From the NCBI GenBank assembly GCA_022414725.1, contig CM039463.1, forward strand, positions 54,010,185 to 54,074,184: 64,000 nucleotides of DNA, given 5' to 3'. The position numbers and the translations under genes were made by a program. The notes below the pieces were generated by a model. That model saw nothing but the letters and a program-made list of their open reading frames with translations. It had not been told where the DNA came from and did not search any database. Below, piece by piece: positions 43,148 through 51,927 of this stretch; the first letter of the stretch is position 1, and every line of letters begins with the position of its first letter. This stretch comes from Microglena sp. YARC. Lineage: Eukaryota > Chlorophyta > Chlorophyceae > Chlamydomonadales > Chlamydomonadaceae.

Positions 43148-45303
43148 CTATTTCTTGTCCAAAGCATACCCATCAATCTGAGCCTGCAAGGAGGCCAGCT
43201 GCCGCGGAGTAAGCACACCTGGAAGGGCCAAGGCCATGGGCACCGGATTGGTAACCGGTGCACCAGGCTTGGTCTTACGCAGGTGCGGATGCTTCGTGAA
43301 ACAGCGATCCTCCGAGTGGGTCGTCTTGCTGAGGCATGGGCCCCAAGTGCAATCCAGACGTCGCTTGTTGGAACCAGAACCCTGAGAACCAGATCCCTGC
43401 CCACGCTGAAACGCAGCATTGGCAGAACCTGGGGAGCGTCCCGGGACCAACCAGGATGCCTGGAGTCGGACCTGGGGAGAGCAATGTTCAAAATGTCGAG
43501 AGACCGATATGCCTCCAGACAAGACCAGTAATCTACAGTCTGTCTGTTAGCCAACATCATACCGTACTGGATCCGCAGCGATTCAAATCGGATCAAACGG
43601 ATCCCATTCACAATGGTTTCCATGGCGTGGCGCTGAGTGACAGGATGTCCAGCACTGCGGAGGTCAGTGCACAGACTGCGAACCATGCGAAAGAAATCAT
43701 CGACACGGTCAGAAGGGCCCATGTGCGCATTATGAAGTTCGATACGCATGAGAGGGACTCTAGAGGCAAGGGCATCAGACTGCGTCTTCCGGATATCCAA
43801 AAGGATATCCCGAGGGGTGGCAAAGTCCTGGTATACCTTGACCATATCGTCCTCCATATTCGCGAGCATCATAGTTAAACACATGAACTCCTGACGTTCG
43901 AGAGGCAGTGCACTGAACCCCAACAGTGCAGGATCAAACCGAGACTCACCATGAATGAGGGTATTAGACCCAGCTCCAATCGCAGAAGGGACAGGAGCCA
44001 AGGACCTACGAATGTCCATGAAATACTCCGCAGCAAGACCAGCGTCAAGAGCGCGCTGGTCGTCTATGTTCCTAATCACAGGAATGGACCTCGCAACACT
44101 CATAAGCAGCTCGAAATCTGGGCTAACAGGACACAGAGGGACAGGCACTCGCACAAACTGATAACCAAGCTTCTCGTGATCATTACGCCTCGTACCACCA
44201 AAGGAAACACCATGATCTGGGGGATACAGAATCCCAGAAGTGACTGGACCAAGAAAAGAACGACACCTGGTACCAAGCTCAGAGAAAGCCATCACTCGGC
44301 GATGCCTCAGCTTCACACTAACATTTGCCATTGTAGCCTGCATATCCATCCGACCGTACAAAGAGCGGTTCAAGGACTCACCATCCCGTCGATCCATGTT
44401 GATCAGGCGGTAGTCCCGAAGGTTCAAAGTCGGAGGAGATCCGCCAGTGAGCAGATGCTCCCAAGATGCGCAAGACCGCGTATGCAGCATAGGAGGAGGG
44501 CCAGGGGCAGGAGGCAGCTCCACCGGCGGAGGCGGAGGGGGTTCCAGGGAGGCACCAGCAGCAGAGGTGCGTGCAGAGGAAACAGCAGCCTCGCGAGAGC
44601 GAGTGTGGTAGCCAGGGAGGCCACGCTCCATGGGGGCAGATGCAGAGGAAAAAGAAGCAAAGCCCTTCAAGAAAGTGGGCTTAGCCACCTCCGGGTAAGC
44701 CGGGGGAACAGGCTCAAAGGGAGGCGCCGACGAAGGCTGAGGCTGATACACAGGCGAAAGCTCTCGATTAGGCATCTGCTGATCAGGAGGCTCATACACC
44801 GGCGAAACAGCGGAAGTCTCAAAGACACGAGTGGCAGCAGCAGATGGGGTCACGCCACCGAAGTCAGCACTCGTAGCACTCTTCAAGTCCTCCTCATCAT
44901 CAGTAGTAGTAGAGTAGTCTTCATCATAATTGAAAGGGACGAAAGGAGGCTGCGGGTCTGATGCACAACGGATGATCTGTGTCTGTACACAACACAGCTT
45001 CATCAGGACATCCTCAACATCAGAGGAAAGGCGTCGAACATTGAGAGAAGGAACCGTAAAGTTGGAGGATTGATCGGGGGGGGTCACTTCCTTGATGGCG
45101 GAAGGACCCTCCTCTCCGGCAGCAGAGGCCGCTGGCGCGCAGTCGTCTAGCCAATCTAGAGGAACCTTCACCCCCGTTGGGAGGATTCGGTCGCATCCAT
45201 TGCTCACAATGACACTGCGGATCCCACGAGCCCATGAAACACCATTAAGTTTGGTAAGTTTCACAAAGCCGGCAGGAGGCCCTCGCGGAAGTTGCATTAT
45301 CAA
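43148..45303 (-). pseudogene. copia-2 gag with CCHC-type knuckle
   Basis: The long frame 45303-43540 covers the gag body (MQLPRGPPAGF, Pro-rich middle, QFVRVPVPLCPV, FVCLTMMLANMEDDMVKVYQDF-like block). After a frameshift near 43500-43540 the frame 43522-43148 gives a CX4CX5HX4C knuckle (CTWGPC...H....C) and the end LTPRQLASLQAQIDGY. It stops at TAG 43150-43148. Only 8 bp after that codon, in the same frame, coding sequence leading to protease continues. Confidence 0.88.
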
Positions 45304-45334
45304 AGCAGTGGTAGTGATGAGGAGCCCAATGACC

Positions 45335-45657
45335 TATCAGCTTGAAATCACTCCGGTAGAGTGGACAGTAGATTAAAGCAGCGGAACAGACGCACCAATC
45401 TATACACGGAGACAAGGATAACGTTACAGACACAGGAGACCCATAAAGGGGCACCTGTGGTGAAAGGAGGCGGTAGACAGGAACCTAACAGGTACAGATC
45501 AGACCGGAGACGTAGGTGACAGGAAGCTGCCACTGAGTCATCTCAAGATGACTCAGTCCCACGGGAAGCTGGCTCAGGAGAGCCGATAGTTCTAAGGGAG
45601 TACATAAGTAGTCACCAAGTCATAAAACGCGTGAGAGCACCGCTATACATGCTGATA
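45335..45657 (-). repeat. copia-2 5' LTR (323 bp)
   Basis: It matches 36352-36675. The primer-binding region is just inside at 45321-45334 (GGTCATTGGGCTCC in element orientation). Confidence 0.95.
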
Positions 45658-45806
45658 GGAACCAACTGCAACCGTCTGCCGATTCAGCCGTGAGACGAAG
45701 CCGAGGAAGTCAAGAGGAAGTCAGGAGCCGCGGCAGGACCCGACTGTCTCCAGGTTCCCGTTCAGCCCGCGAGTCATCACTACGTGACGGGAGCTGCTGC
45801 TACTCA
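45658..45806. repeat. PLV terminal region, right of copia-2
   Basis: It holds the inverted partner (45767-45796) of 36261-36290 and the words CGACTGTCTCCAGGTTCCCGTT also found, diverged, at 35890-35910. With copia-2 removed, the two 30-bp arms would lie about 165 bp apart. No ORF is present. Confidence 0.6.
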
Positions 45807-46106
45807 CTACTTGATGACTTTTGCTAGCCCTTGAGCTATACGACCTACCCCACTAGCTTTGAATAGTATTTTTTCAACTTCTGGACTGAACTGCTGTAAC
45901 GCGCTTCCTACGCCCCTTATTCCGTCCGCTACCCCTCCCTGTCCCAACAAGTCAGCGATGGAGGCTGCCGCATTGGACACTGGTCCCGCAAATTGTCCCA
46001 CCTTCCGAGCTACGCCTCCACCGAAATCAGCTACCTTCCTAACCACATTCCCGAAAGTGCCCACAGCCTTACCAACGCCAGATTTTAGAGTATTAAAGAA
46101 TCCCAT
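45807..46106 (-). CDS. PLV small Gly/Ala-rich virion-type protein (99 aa)
   Basis: The protein is a chain of amphipathic Gly/Ala/Val segments (MGFFNTLKSGVGKAV, GNVVRKVADFGGGV, GQFAGPVSNAAASIADLLGQGG) with a basic end KVIK. Small proteins of this composition are common next to capsid genes in polinton-like viruses and virophages and may be membrane-active internal virion proteins; that role is inference. Its start ATG lies 17 bp after the stop of the penton-like gene. Confidence 0.6.
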   Translation of the reverse strand: MGFFNTLKSGVGKAVGTFGNVVRKVADFGGGVARKVGQFAGPVSNAAASIADLLGQGGVADGIRGVGSALQQFSPEVEKILFKASGVGRIAQGLAKVIK

Positions 46107-46123
46107 TAATATACTCTTTGATA

Positions 46124-46951
46124 TTATTTGATGGAAAGTAAAAGCAATTTCTGGTCTATGGATTTCAAAATTGATAAAATAGAATTCATAGGATCAGTAT
46201 CAGATTCATAATCTATTCTGAGAGTGATGCTCCAGTCGTAGGGAAAAGGCCCTATAGAGTCTTTATGTTCATCTTTAATGCTCAAACTCAATTCTGACAC
46301 ATGTGAGGCGCTTGTATAGAAAGAAAAGTCGTCTGCTGTATTCTGATAAATGATTTTGGCAAAACTTTCAACATTAACTGGTAGGCGGATCAATACATAA
46401 CTCTCTTGCATATTGTTTTGACGAAAATTGTTGACAGCACTGTTAGTTACCTTGGGTAAATTGTGATGGATTGTCAGGAAACTTTCAAGATTTAAACGCA
46501 ATGGAAAGGAGCTAACAATGGGAGCACCACCAGGTGTTTCGTGAGGCAGAAACCCAAACAAATAACTACTTTTATCTTTGAATTCGAATGAATACCCTGG
46601 CCCAGGAGGGTTGAATATACAAAGCCCGTTTGTTTCATTATGGGTTAGTGTCCATCCCGTAAGCAACACACCCAATTCTGTCAGCCAAGAATCAAGGGTA
46701 TAGTTCCCAATTGGAATTCTGATTGATGTCTTGGTACCATTGTTGTTAACAATAAAGTCATTGTTACTTGCTCTAATCGAATAAAAACACCTGTTGATGA
46801 TGACATCTGCAACTGTGACTTTCGTCCTCCCTCCATAGGGATTTTGCAGGACTCCTGCAGGCAATGATGTTGTGAAATTGTCAGGCGTTCCACTTGTTCG
46901 AAACGTGCTTGATATGTACAACAATTGTGTTTTCAAGACAGGTGGAGACAT
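46124..46951 (-). CDS. PLV penton-like minor capsid protein (275 aa)
   Basis: The features match minor capsid (penton, single jelly roll) proteins of polinton-like viruses. These are an N-terminal FTTSLPAGVLQNP segment, a VADVIINRCFYSI strand, NNDFIVNN, the IPIGNYTLDSWLTELG block, then SYLFGF and a long beta-rich C-terminus with SITLRIDYES. It is complete and unbroken, starting at ATG 46951 in a T/A-rich leader (TATAATATG). It lies between the 81-aa gene and the Gly/Ala-rich gene. The role is inferred from pattern, not alignment. Confidence 0.7.
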   Translation of the reverse strand: MSPPVLKTQLLYISSTFRTSGTPDNFTTSLPAGVLQNPYGGRTKVTVADVIINRCFYSIRASNNDFIVNNNGTKTSIRIPIGNYTLDSWLTELGVLLTGWTLTHNETNGLCIFNPPGPGYSFEFKDKSSYLFGFLPHETPGGAPIVSSFPLRLNLESFLTIHHNLPKVTNSAVNNFRQNNMQESYVLIRLPVNVESFAKIIYQNTADDFSFYTSASHVSELSLSIKDEHKDSIGPFPYDWSITLRIDYESDTDPMNSILSILKSIDQKLLLLSIK

Positions 46952-46969
46952 TTTATAATATGGGATATA

Positions 46970-47215
46970 TTATACTGTAACATTTTGTATTGTAACCAAG
47001 CCATCTAAAACCTCAGTACCAGAAACAGGTTTAATTTTATTCAGCAAGTCTTTCCTGATAGCTTTCTTGTCCCTATACAACAATGGTTTATTGATATGTA
47101 CAGAAATAGCTACATCTACCAAGTATTCAGGTAGACCAGGAGACATGTCTAAAATTGCAGCTCTGAAGTTTTTGTATTCATTCGTTTGCTTGTATTCTTG
47201 TGTCAAAGAGGCCAT
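46970..47215 (-). CDS. PLV hypothetical protein (81 aa)
   Basis: Short intact ORF, mixed charge: MASLTQEYKQTNEYKNF, then VDVAISVHINKPLLY and a C-terminal strand. No domain recognised. It sits 18 bp before the penton-like gene and 33 bp after the ATPase gene in the viral gene string, so it is probably a real co-transcribed viral gene. Confidence 0.6.
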   Translation of the reverse strand: MASLTQEYKQTNEYKNFRAAILDMSPGLPEYLVDVAISVHINKPLLYRDKKAIRKDLLNKIKPVSGTEVLDGLVTIQNVTV

Positions 47216-47248
47216 TCTTTAACAATCAGTTAGAAAAAATAAAATGTC

Positions 47249-48109
47249 TTATTGCAGGTTAAGAACAATATCAAAGTTTTTCTTGAACCTATTTAGTTTG
47301 TCTCCTGTGAAATCTATAACAAGAGAGTCATGCTCATCCTGTGTTGCATGTATATACAGCCTCTCAAACTTCTTCAAGGTGAGAGTAGAGCTGACTTCAT
47401 CATGAAGATCTACCAATATTTTGGTTGATGCAAACTTGAATAAAACGAACAATGAAGTATTAGTTCTGATGCTCTTGGGTATAGCTTTCAAATTCTGTGA
47501 GCAAATCATGATGTTTATACCCAAATGCCTGTTCTTCAAAACCAAGTTTGTCAATGCTGATTTACCCACACTTTTGAATACACTACTACCCACCAGATCA
47601 TCCAATACAAAATAATTTATTGCACCGTTTGGGTATCTACAAGTAGGCTTTTGGTATGCAGTTCTCTCAAGAAAATCTACCTCATCAAATGTCAATGCAT
47701 CTATTTTTCCATTGAAAAACTTTGACCAAACTTGCAAATCTTTCTTGTATTCTGCAGTGTTTTGTTTTTCTTGTTTGATGTCTTCTATAACTTCTAAAAG
47801 CTTGGAGTCACTGTAATCATTTACAATGTCAGAAGGATCAATCTTCAGACAATTGAATACTGGATTTGCATCATGCGTGGGGCTAAAAACAATAACTCTC
47901 ATAGCTTGGTTTTTATCAAAACCCGCAAGCTCATATTGTTTCAATAATTGGCAAACAGAATATGTTTTACCAGTCCCTCGGCTCCCAATGAAAAGGGCTA
48001 CAAAATAGTTGCGTGGCAGGGACGTGTTTAAACATTGTGGGTAAGTGTTTGGCTTATAAACGAGTTTTTTATGAATAAAATTACTGACTGCGTTTTCTGT
48101 GATATTCAT
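47249..48109 (-). CDS. PLV genome-packaging ATPase (FtsK/HerA, A32-like)
   Basis: This 286-aa P-loop ATPase would pump viral DNA into the capsid. Walker A is GSRGTGKT (residues 42-49), Walker B is YFVLDD (166-171), followed by a sensor-like INIMICSQ (198-205) and an Arg in SIRTN (about 215). Length and order match A32-type ATPases of PLVs, virophages and polintons. It is intact. It overlaps nothing and lies 26 bp after the stop of the charged-protein gene. Unlike the capsid genes it shows no frameshift. Confidence 0.92.
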   Translation of the reverse strand: MNITENAVSNFIHKKLVYKPNTYPQCLNTSLPRNYFVALFIGSRGTGKTYSVCQLLKQYELAGFDKNQAMRVIVFSPTHDANPVFNCLKIDPSDIVNDYSDSKLLEVIEDIKQEKQNTAEYKKDLQVWSKFFNGKIDALTFDEVDFLERTAYQKPTCRYPNGAINYFVLDDLVGSSVFKSVGKSALTNLVLKNRHLGINIMICSQNLKAIPKSIRTNTSLFVLFKFASTKILVDLHDEVSSTLTLKKFERLYIHATQDEHDSLVIDFTGDKLNRFKKNFDIVLNLQ

Positions 48110-48135
48110 CTATTTTTACAGGACATAATATTTTA

Positions 48136-48463
48136 CTAAAAAGGGCATTGTGACCCAGGGAAGAGTGATTGATAAGCCAGTCGTTTCCCATCATTCATTA
48201 TTTTCAGTCTAAACAGTTCAACAGTTTCCTCCTGGCTTATTTTTGGAACTTTTGTAACGTTCAAGCGTTTTTTAATTTGTCTTGACATCTGTTTCACTTC
48301 AACTTCTTCTGATTCTGGCTGGGAATCATCTGTTATCACCTGTTCGTCTTCGTCAGAGTCATCATCACTAACAACAATAGTTGTCTTCAGTTTCTTATTG
48401 ACTGCCTTCTTACGAAGTTTCATCTCAGTAGCCTTTTCTTGTTGCTTTACTTGTTTCTCCTGT
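48136..48463 (-). pseudogene. PLV charged protein, C-terminal half (split gene)
   Basis: The viral part starts at about 48463 and reads QVKQQEKATEMKLRKKAVNKKL, an acidic SDDDSDEDEQ stretch, then IKKRLNVTKV and a C-terminal SQEETVELFRLKIMNDG. The ORF runs upstream to 48663, but that part lies in the inserted retroelement. The N-terminal half is at 61639-61839; the frame joins exactly across the 13-bp duplication TTGTTTCTCCTGT. It is a highly charged coiled protein of unknown role. Confidence 0.85.
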
Positions 48464-48480
48464 ATGCTCAAGCCTGGAGC

Positions 48481-49975
48481 ACTGACCCCAAGATTGCTTG
48501 GACTGCCAGAATGCAATTCATCAGAAATGACACCCACAAATGTACTGACGCCTCCTACTACAAACACCACACCATCCGTAAGAACAGCTCCCCCGACGAC
48601 CTGGTGCATGCTGTCTCTACCCCAGACCTTCTTGCTCCCCCAACCCCAGCCAAGCTCCTCCACCTCCTATATGGAAACCAACACAGCCTGACCCACCTCC
48701 TGGGCTTCAGAGCCCAAAAGAGGAAGGCTAACGAACCTAGAGAAACCCCCCATCACAGATATTGGAGGGTCCAGAAAGCCCCATGCACCATTCTCTGCCA
48801 CCATCTCCCTTGTTACATATCTGCTGGCCTCCCCGTGCATTCCCACTACTACTCCTCTGCCACCTCCATTGTGGTCACTTGGTCCCCCGTCCATCTCACA
48901 GAGGAACAAATCACCCTGCTGGTTGGCCCCACCAGATTTCAGGAACTCCTCCATGCCTACAACACTGAAACTACCCCCAAAGCCCCCTCCCCCTCCATTC
49001 CACCCAGACAAGACCTCCACCTCACTAACCTCCAACAACAAGGACAGTGGGCGGAGGGAGGAGAGTTTGATGCCAAATGGTATAGCGAACTCAGGCAAAA
49101 CCTCATCATTAACACGGCAGACCACCACCCAGACTGGGATATCCACCCCCCCGGCAAATACCACATACAGGCTGGTACACTGAATGACAGGTACCACCAC
49201 CTCCCTCCCCAACTCAAGAACGGAGACACCACCTACATCTACTCACCAACAGGCCAATGTGTCGGTCATATACCCCTCTCCCAACTCCACCTCCTCCACC
49301 ACAGATACCATACCACCAAGGCACACTCTCCCCACCTCTGGACCCTCCACAGCACAGGAACCTTCGCTGGAGACGTAGCCACCCTCCTATCACAGCACAA
49401 AGACACTACCATCTCCAATTTCTCCCCTGCCATACACAAAGCTATGTCCACCCTGGGGATGACAACGGACCTTGACACATCACCCCTCCTAATGAGTTCC
49501 CACCTCCCCATGGGCAACACCCCCACCCCCATTGGCCAACTGTTTGGCTTAGGACCCCACTGCTACACCCAACCTTGGTACGGGGGAAACACACACCTCA
49601 CCAGCCAGAACCCTGAAGAGGCCCACAAGGCTGTTCGATGGGCACTAGGCAGTGCCATACATGCTCACACCCTTGATATTCCCGCGTGCACCATTCTCTT
49701 GGTCCCACAAAAACCCACATATGCCCATAACGCCCTCCTAAATCACCCATGGGCTATGGAACTAGCCACTCTGCCTCCCAAGGCCAAACCCCTCACCCCC
49801 TCCCTAATCTGGACGGGGGGAAAACTCAACCCTACCAAGAGACACAGAGGAACCTACAAACTCATTGCCATCTCAAACCCAGCTGGCCATGCCAAGTACC
49901 TCCACAACCCACCCACCACATGGGCCCAAACCATGAGGGACATGGGGGCCACTTCCATCCCACGACCAGGTCCCC
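48481..49975 (+). CDS. Conserved N-terminal module of retroelement B
   Basis: The frame 48439-50004 is open through about 500 codons of element sequence. Landmarks shared with element A: PAKLLHLLYGNQ, DLHLTNLQQQGQWA, HHPDWDIHPP, YSPTGQCVGHIP, IGQLFGLG, AVRWALGSAIHA, then strand CTILLVPQ, NHPWAMELATLPP, SLIWTGGKL and YKLIAISNPAGHAKYL. The succession (NPEEA helix, strand ending in P, aromatic loop, W.GG, strand ending SN) loosely parallels the PCIF1 methyltransferase fold with a lost NPPF motif. Homology is unproven. After removal of the gypsy element the frame runs on into RNase H. Confidence 0.65.
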
Positions 49976-49980
49976 CCCCC

Positions 49981-50327
49981 TGTAACAGCTCAGGATGCAC
50001 TTAGCAGCCTGGGGGGTTATTCTGGTGGAACAGTCTACGTGATGTATGTTTATGTGTAAGTCGATATGCGTAAGCTAACAGAACAGTAGGGTGTTACCTA
50101 AGTAGGGGATGTAGAGTTGATCGGGTAGAACGTCTTCGTGGAAGGAGTAGAAGGGTTCTTTCCGAGTAGCTCGTGTCTATGTACGCAACGTGTGCGTTGT
50201 GAGAGATGAGGCAGTACATGGGTATGGTACTGTATCATGTGCGTTCGTCACGTGGCTTACGGGTGAGGTGTACCCGTATGCCTTGCTGGACGGCCAGAGT
50301 ACCCGTGAAGGGTTCTGTACCGTTACA
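49981..50327 (-). repeat. Gypsy 3' LTR
   Basis: It is identical to 59614-59960 except for three substitutions. A purine tract (GGAGGGGGGGGAG in element orientation, 50328-50340) lies directly before it and is the likely plus-strand primer. Confidence 0.95.
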
Positions 50328-50499
50328 CTCCCCCCCCTCCAGAAGAGATGCGGACCCCGCATCTGATCATAAGGAGGTGGACGGGATGTGAATACCAGTC
50401 GTAGTCGTATGTGCCGTGCTCAAAATATACTTGATGAATCAAGTTGGTTTCGGAGAGAACCATTTAACATCCCTTTTGAGTACTCCGGGAAAGATAACT

Positions 50500-51927
50500 T
50501 TATAAATAAAGCAATCTAACCGCCGTGTCGTATGCGTCGAGTGCGATGGGTTGGTGATGGGCCCGTTTATTCGACGTACGTCGGGACATAACGGGCGTAA
50601 CACGTGATTTCCATGCATCGACGACGTGAGGCGCACTTTTCTTGACCGCTTTGGCGAGTTCCCAAGTGTCTTGCTCAATACCGAAGTCTTGCCATTGGAC
50701 TAAGTATTCGAGACGCCGTTTGCTGGAAGTGCCTATGAAACGCGATTTCTCGCGCATGATGCATTGGATATTCCAAATCGGAGCGCCGTCGGAGTCAAAC
50801 TCCAGCGGTTGTCCAACATGGACAACGCCATCGGAGCGCCAATGCTTTATCAAACCCACGTGAAACACGGGGTGGATACGCATCATCTTGGGCAAAGCCA
50901 AGCGGCACGCCGTGACCTGCCGGACGACTCCGGTGACCTCGTCGCGTGGACCAATGCATTCCGTAATCGTATAGGGGCCAACAAAACGAGGCGTACATTT
51001 TGGTTTACCCGTTGCTTTGAACTTCATATTGCGGGTGGACAAGAGAACTTTATCTCCAAGGTTGAAGAAAACCTCCGTTCGTCGCTTATCGTAATGGGCT
51101 TTCTGCCGATCTTGAGCGGCTTGCATGCATGCCTTGCATTGATCTTGTCGTTCAATGTGATCGGCCCACCAATTGTTGGCAGCCGGACATTTCGATTCGA
51201 CCTCCGCTCTAAGCGGCGTCGTAGGGTCGTAACCAAGGTACGCCCAAAATGGGGTGTTCTGAATGGACTCTTGGTAGGAATTGTTGATTGCAAATTCCAC
51301 CAGCGGCAAGGACTTATCCCAATCGTCGTGGTATGGCCCCACGTAGTGGCGAATCATGTCCTCGATGACTCGGTTCATGCGTTCCGTCTGACCGTCAGTT
51401 TGAGGATGAAACGCCGTCGAAAACGCTTGTCGCGTGCCCATTAATCGATGGAGAGCCACGCCGAAATGCCCGGTAAATCGCGCATCGCGATCACTCAGCA
51501 GTTTCTTTGGGATACCATGATAGCGGATGACACAATTCAGGTATAGGGAAGCGAATGCCTCTGCGTTTATCGTAGTGTGACAAGGTTCGATATGAACCAT
51601 TTTCGACAGTTTGTCGACGAATACCGCGATGGCATCATGGCCACAAGACGTAGGCGTGATGAGGTCCGTGGAGACACACTCCCATAATTTTTCAGGAATT
51701 TCCACGGGAACCATGGTACCGTTAGGTTTTGCGTTTCCGGGCTTGTTCGTTTGGCACTTATGGCACTGTTGGACGAATGCCGTAACATCTGCCGTGACTT
51801 TGGCCCAAGTAAAAGTGCGGGTGACCAACTCCAATGTCTTGGTGCGACCGCAATGGCCCATGTACATAGGGTCGTGAACTTCGCGAATAATGTCCAGTCG
51901 AAGGGCTGCGTCAAGGGGGACACACAA
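50500..51927 (-). CDS. Gypsy integrase with chromodomain
   Basis: The 475-aa frame has the zinc-binding HDPMYMGHCGRTKT...CHKCQTNK. The DDE core is STDLITPTSCGHD, LLSDRDARF and HPQTDGQTERMNRV. A GPYTITECIG-type module follows, then a C-terminal chromodomain (RRLEYLVQWQDFGIEQDTWELA). Such chromodomains steer integration to particular chromatin. It joins RT-RNase H by a frame change near 51920. Confidence 0.95.
   Translation of the reverse strand: MCVPLDAALRLDIIREVHDPMYMGHCGRTKTLELVTRTFTWAKVTADVTAFVQQCHKCQTNKPGNAKPNGTMVPVEIPEKLWECVSTDLITPTSCGHDAIAVFVDKLSKMVHIEPCHTTINAEAFASLYLNCVIRYHGIPKKLLSDRDARFTGHFGVALHRLMGTRQAFSTAFHPQTDGQTERMNRVIEDMIRHYVGPYHDDWDKSLPLVEFAINNSYQESIQNTPFWAYLGYDPTTPLRAEVESKCPAANNWWADHIERQDQCKACMQAAQDRQKAHYDKRRTEVFFNLGDKVLLSTRNMKFKATGKPKCTPRFVGPYTITECIGPRDEVTGVVRQVTACRLALPKMMRIHPVFHVGLIKHWRSDGVVHVGQPLEFDSDGAPIWNIQCIMREKSRFIGTSSKRRLEYLVQWQDFGIEQDTWELAKAVKKSAPHVVDAWKSRVTPVMSRRTSNKRAHHQPIALDAYDTAVRLLYL

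Larger units (their letters stand above)
36352..45657 (-). mobile_element. Ty1/Copia retrotransposon copia-2 (holds a LINE)
   Basis: The element is bounded by 324/323-bp LTRs and a GGAAC target duplication (36347-36351 and 45658-45662). Genes run on the minus strand in Copia order. The LTRs differ by a single base, so insertion was recent. Without the LINE at 39333-41698 it is about 6.9 kb, slightly longer than copia-1 because it keeps the gag zinc-knuckle region. Confidence 0.96.

Noticed and set aside
48463..48663. N-terminal extension of the PLV charged protein
   Set aside because: These codons belong to the antisense strand of retroelement B, beyond the 13-bp target duplication.
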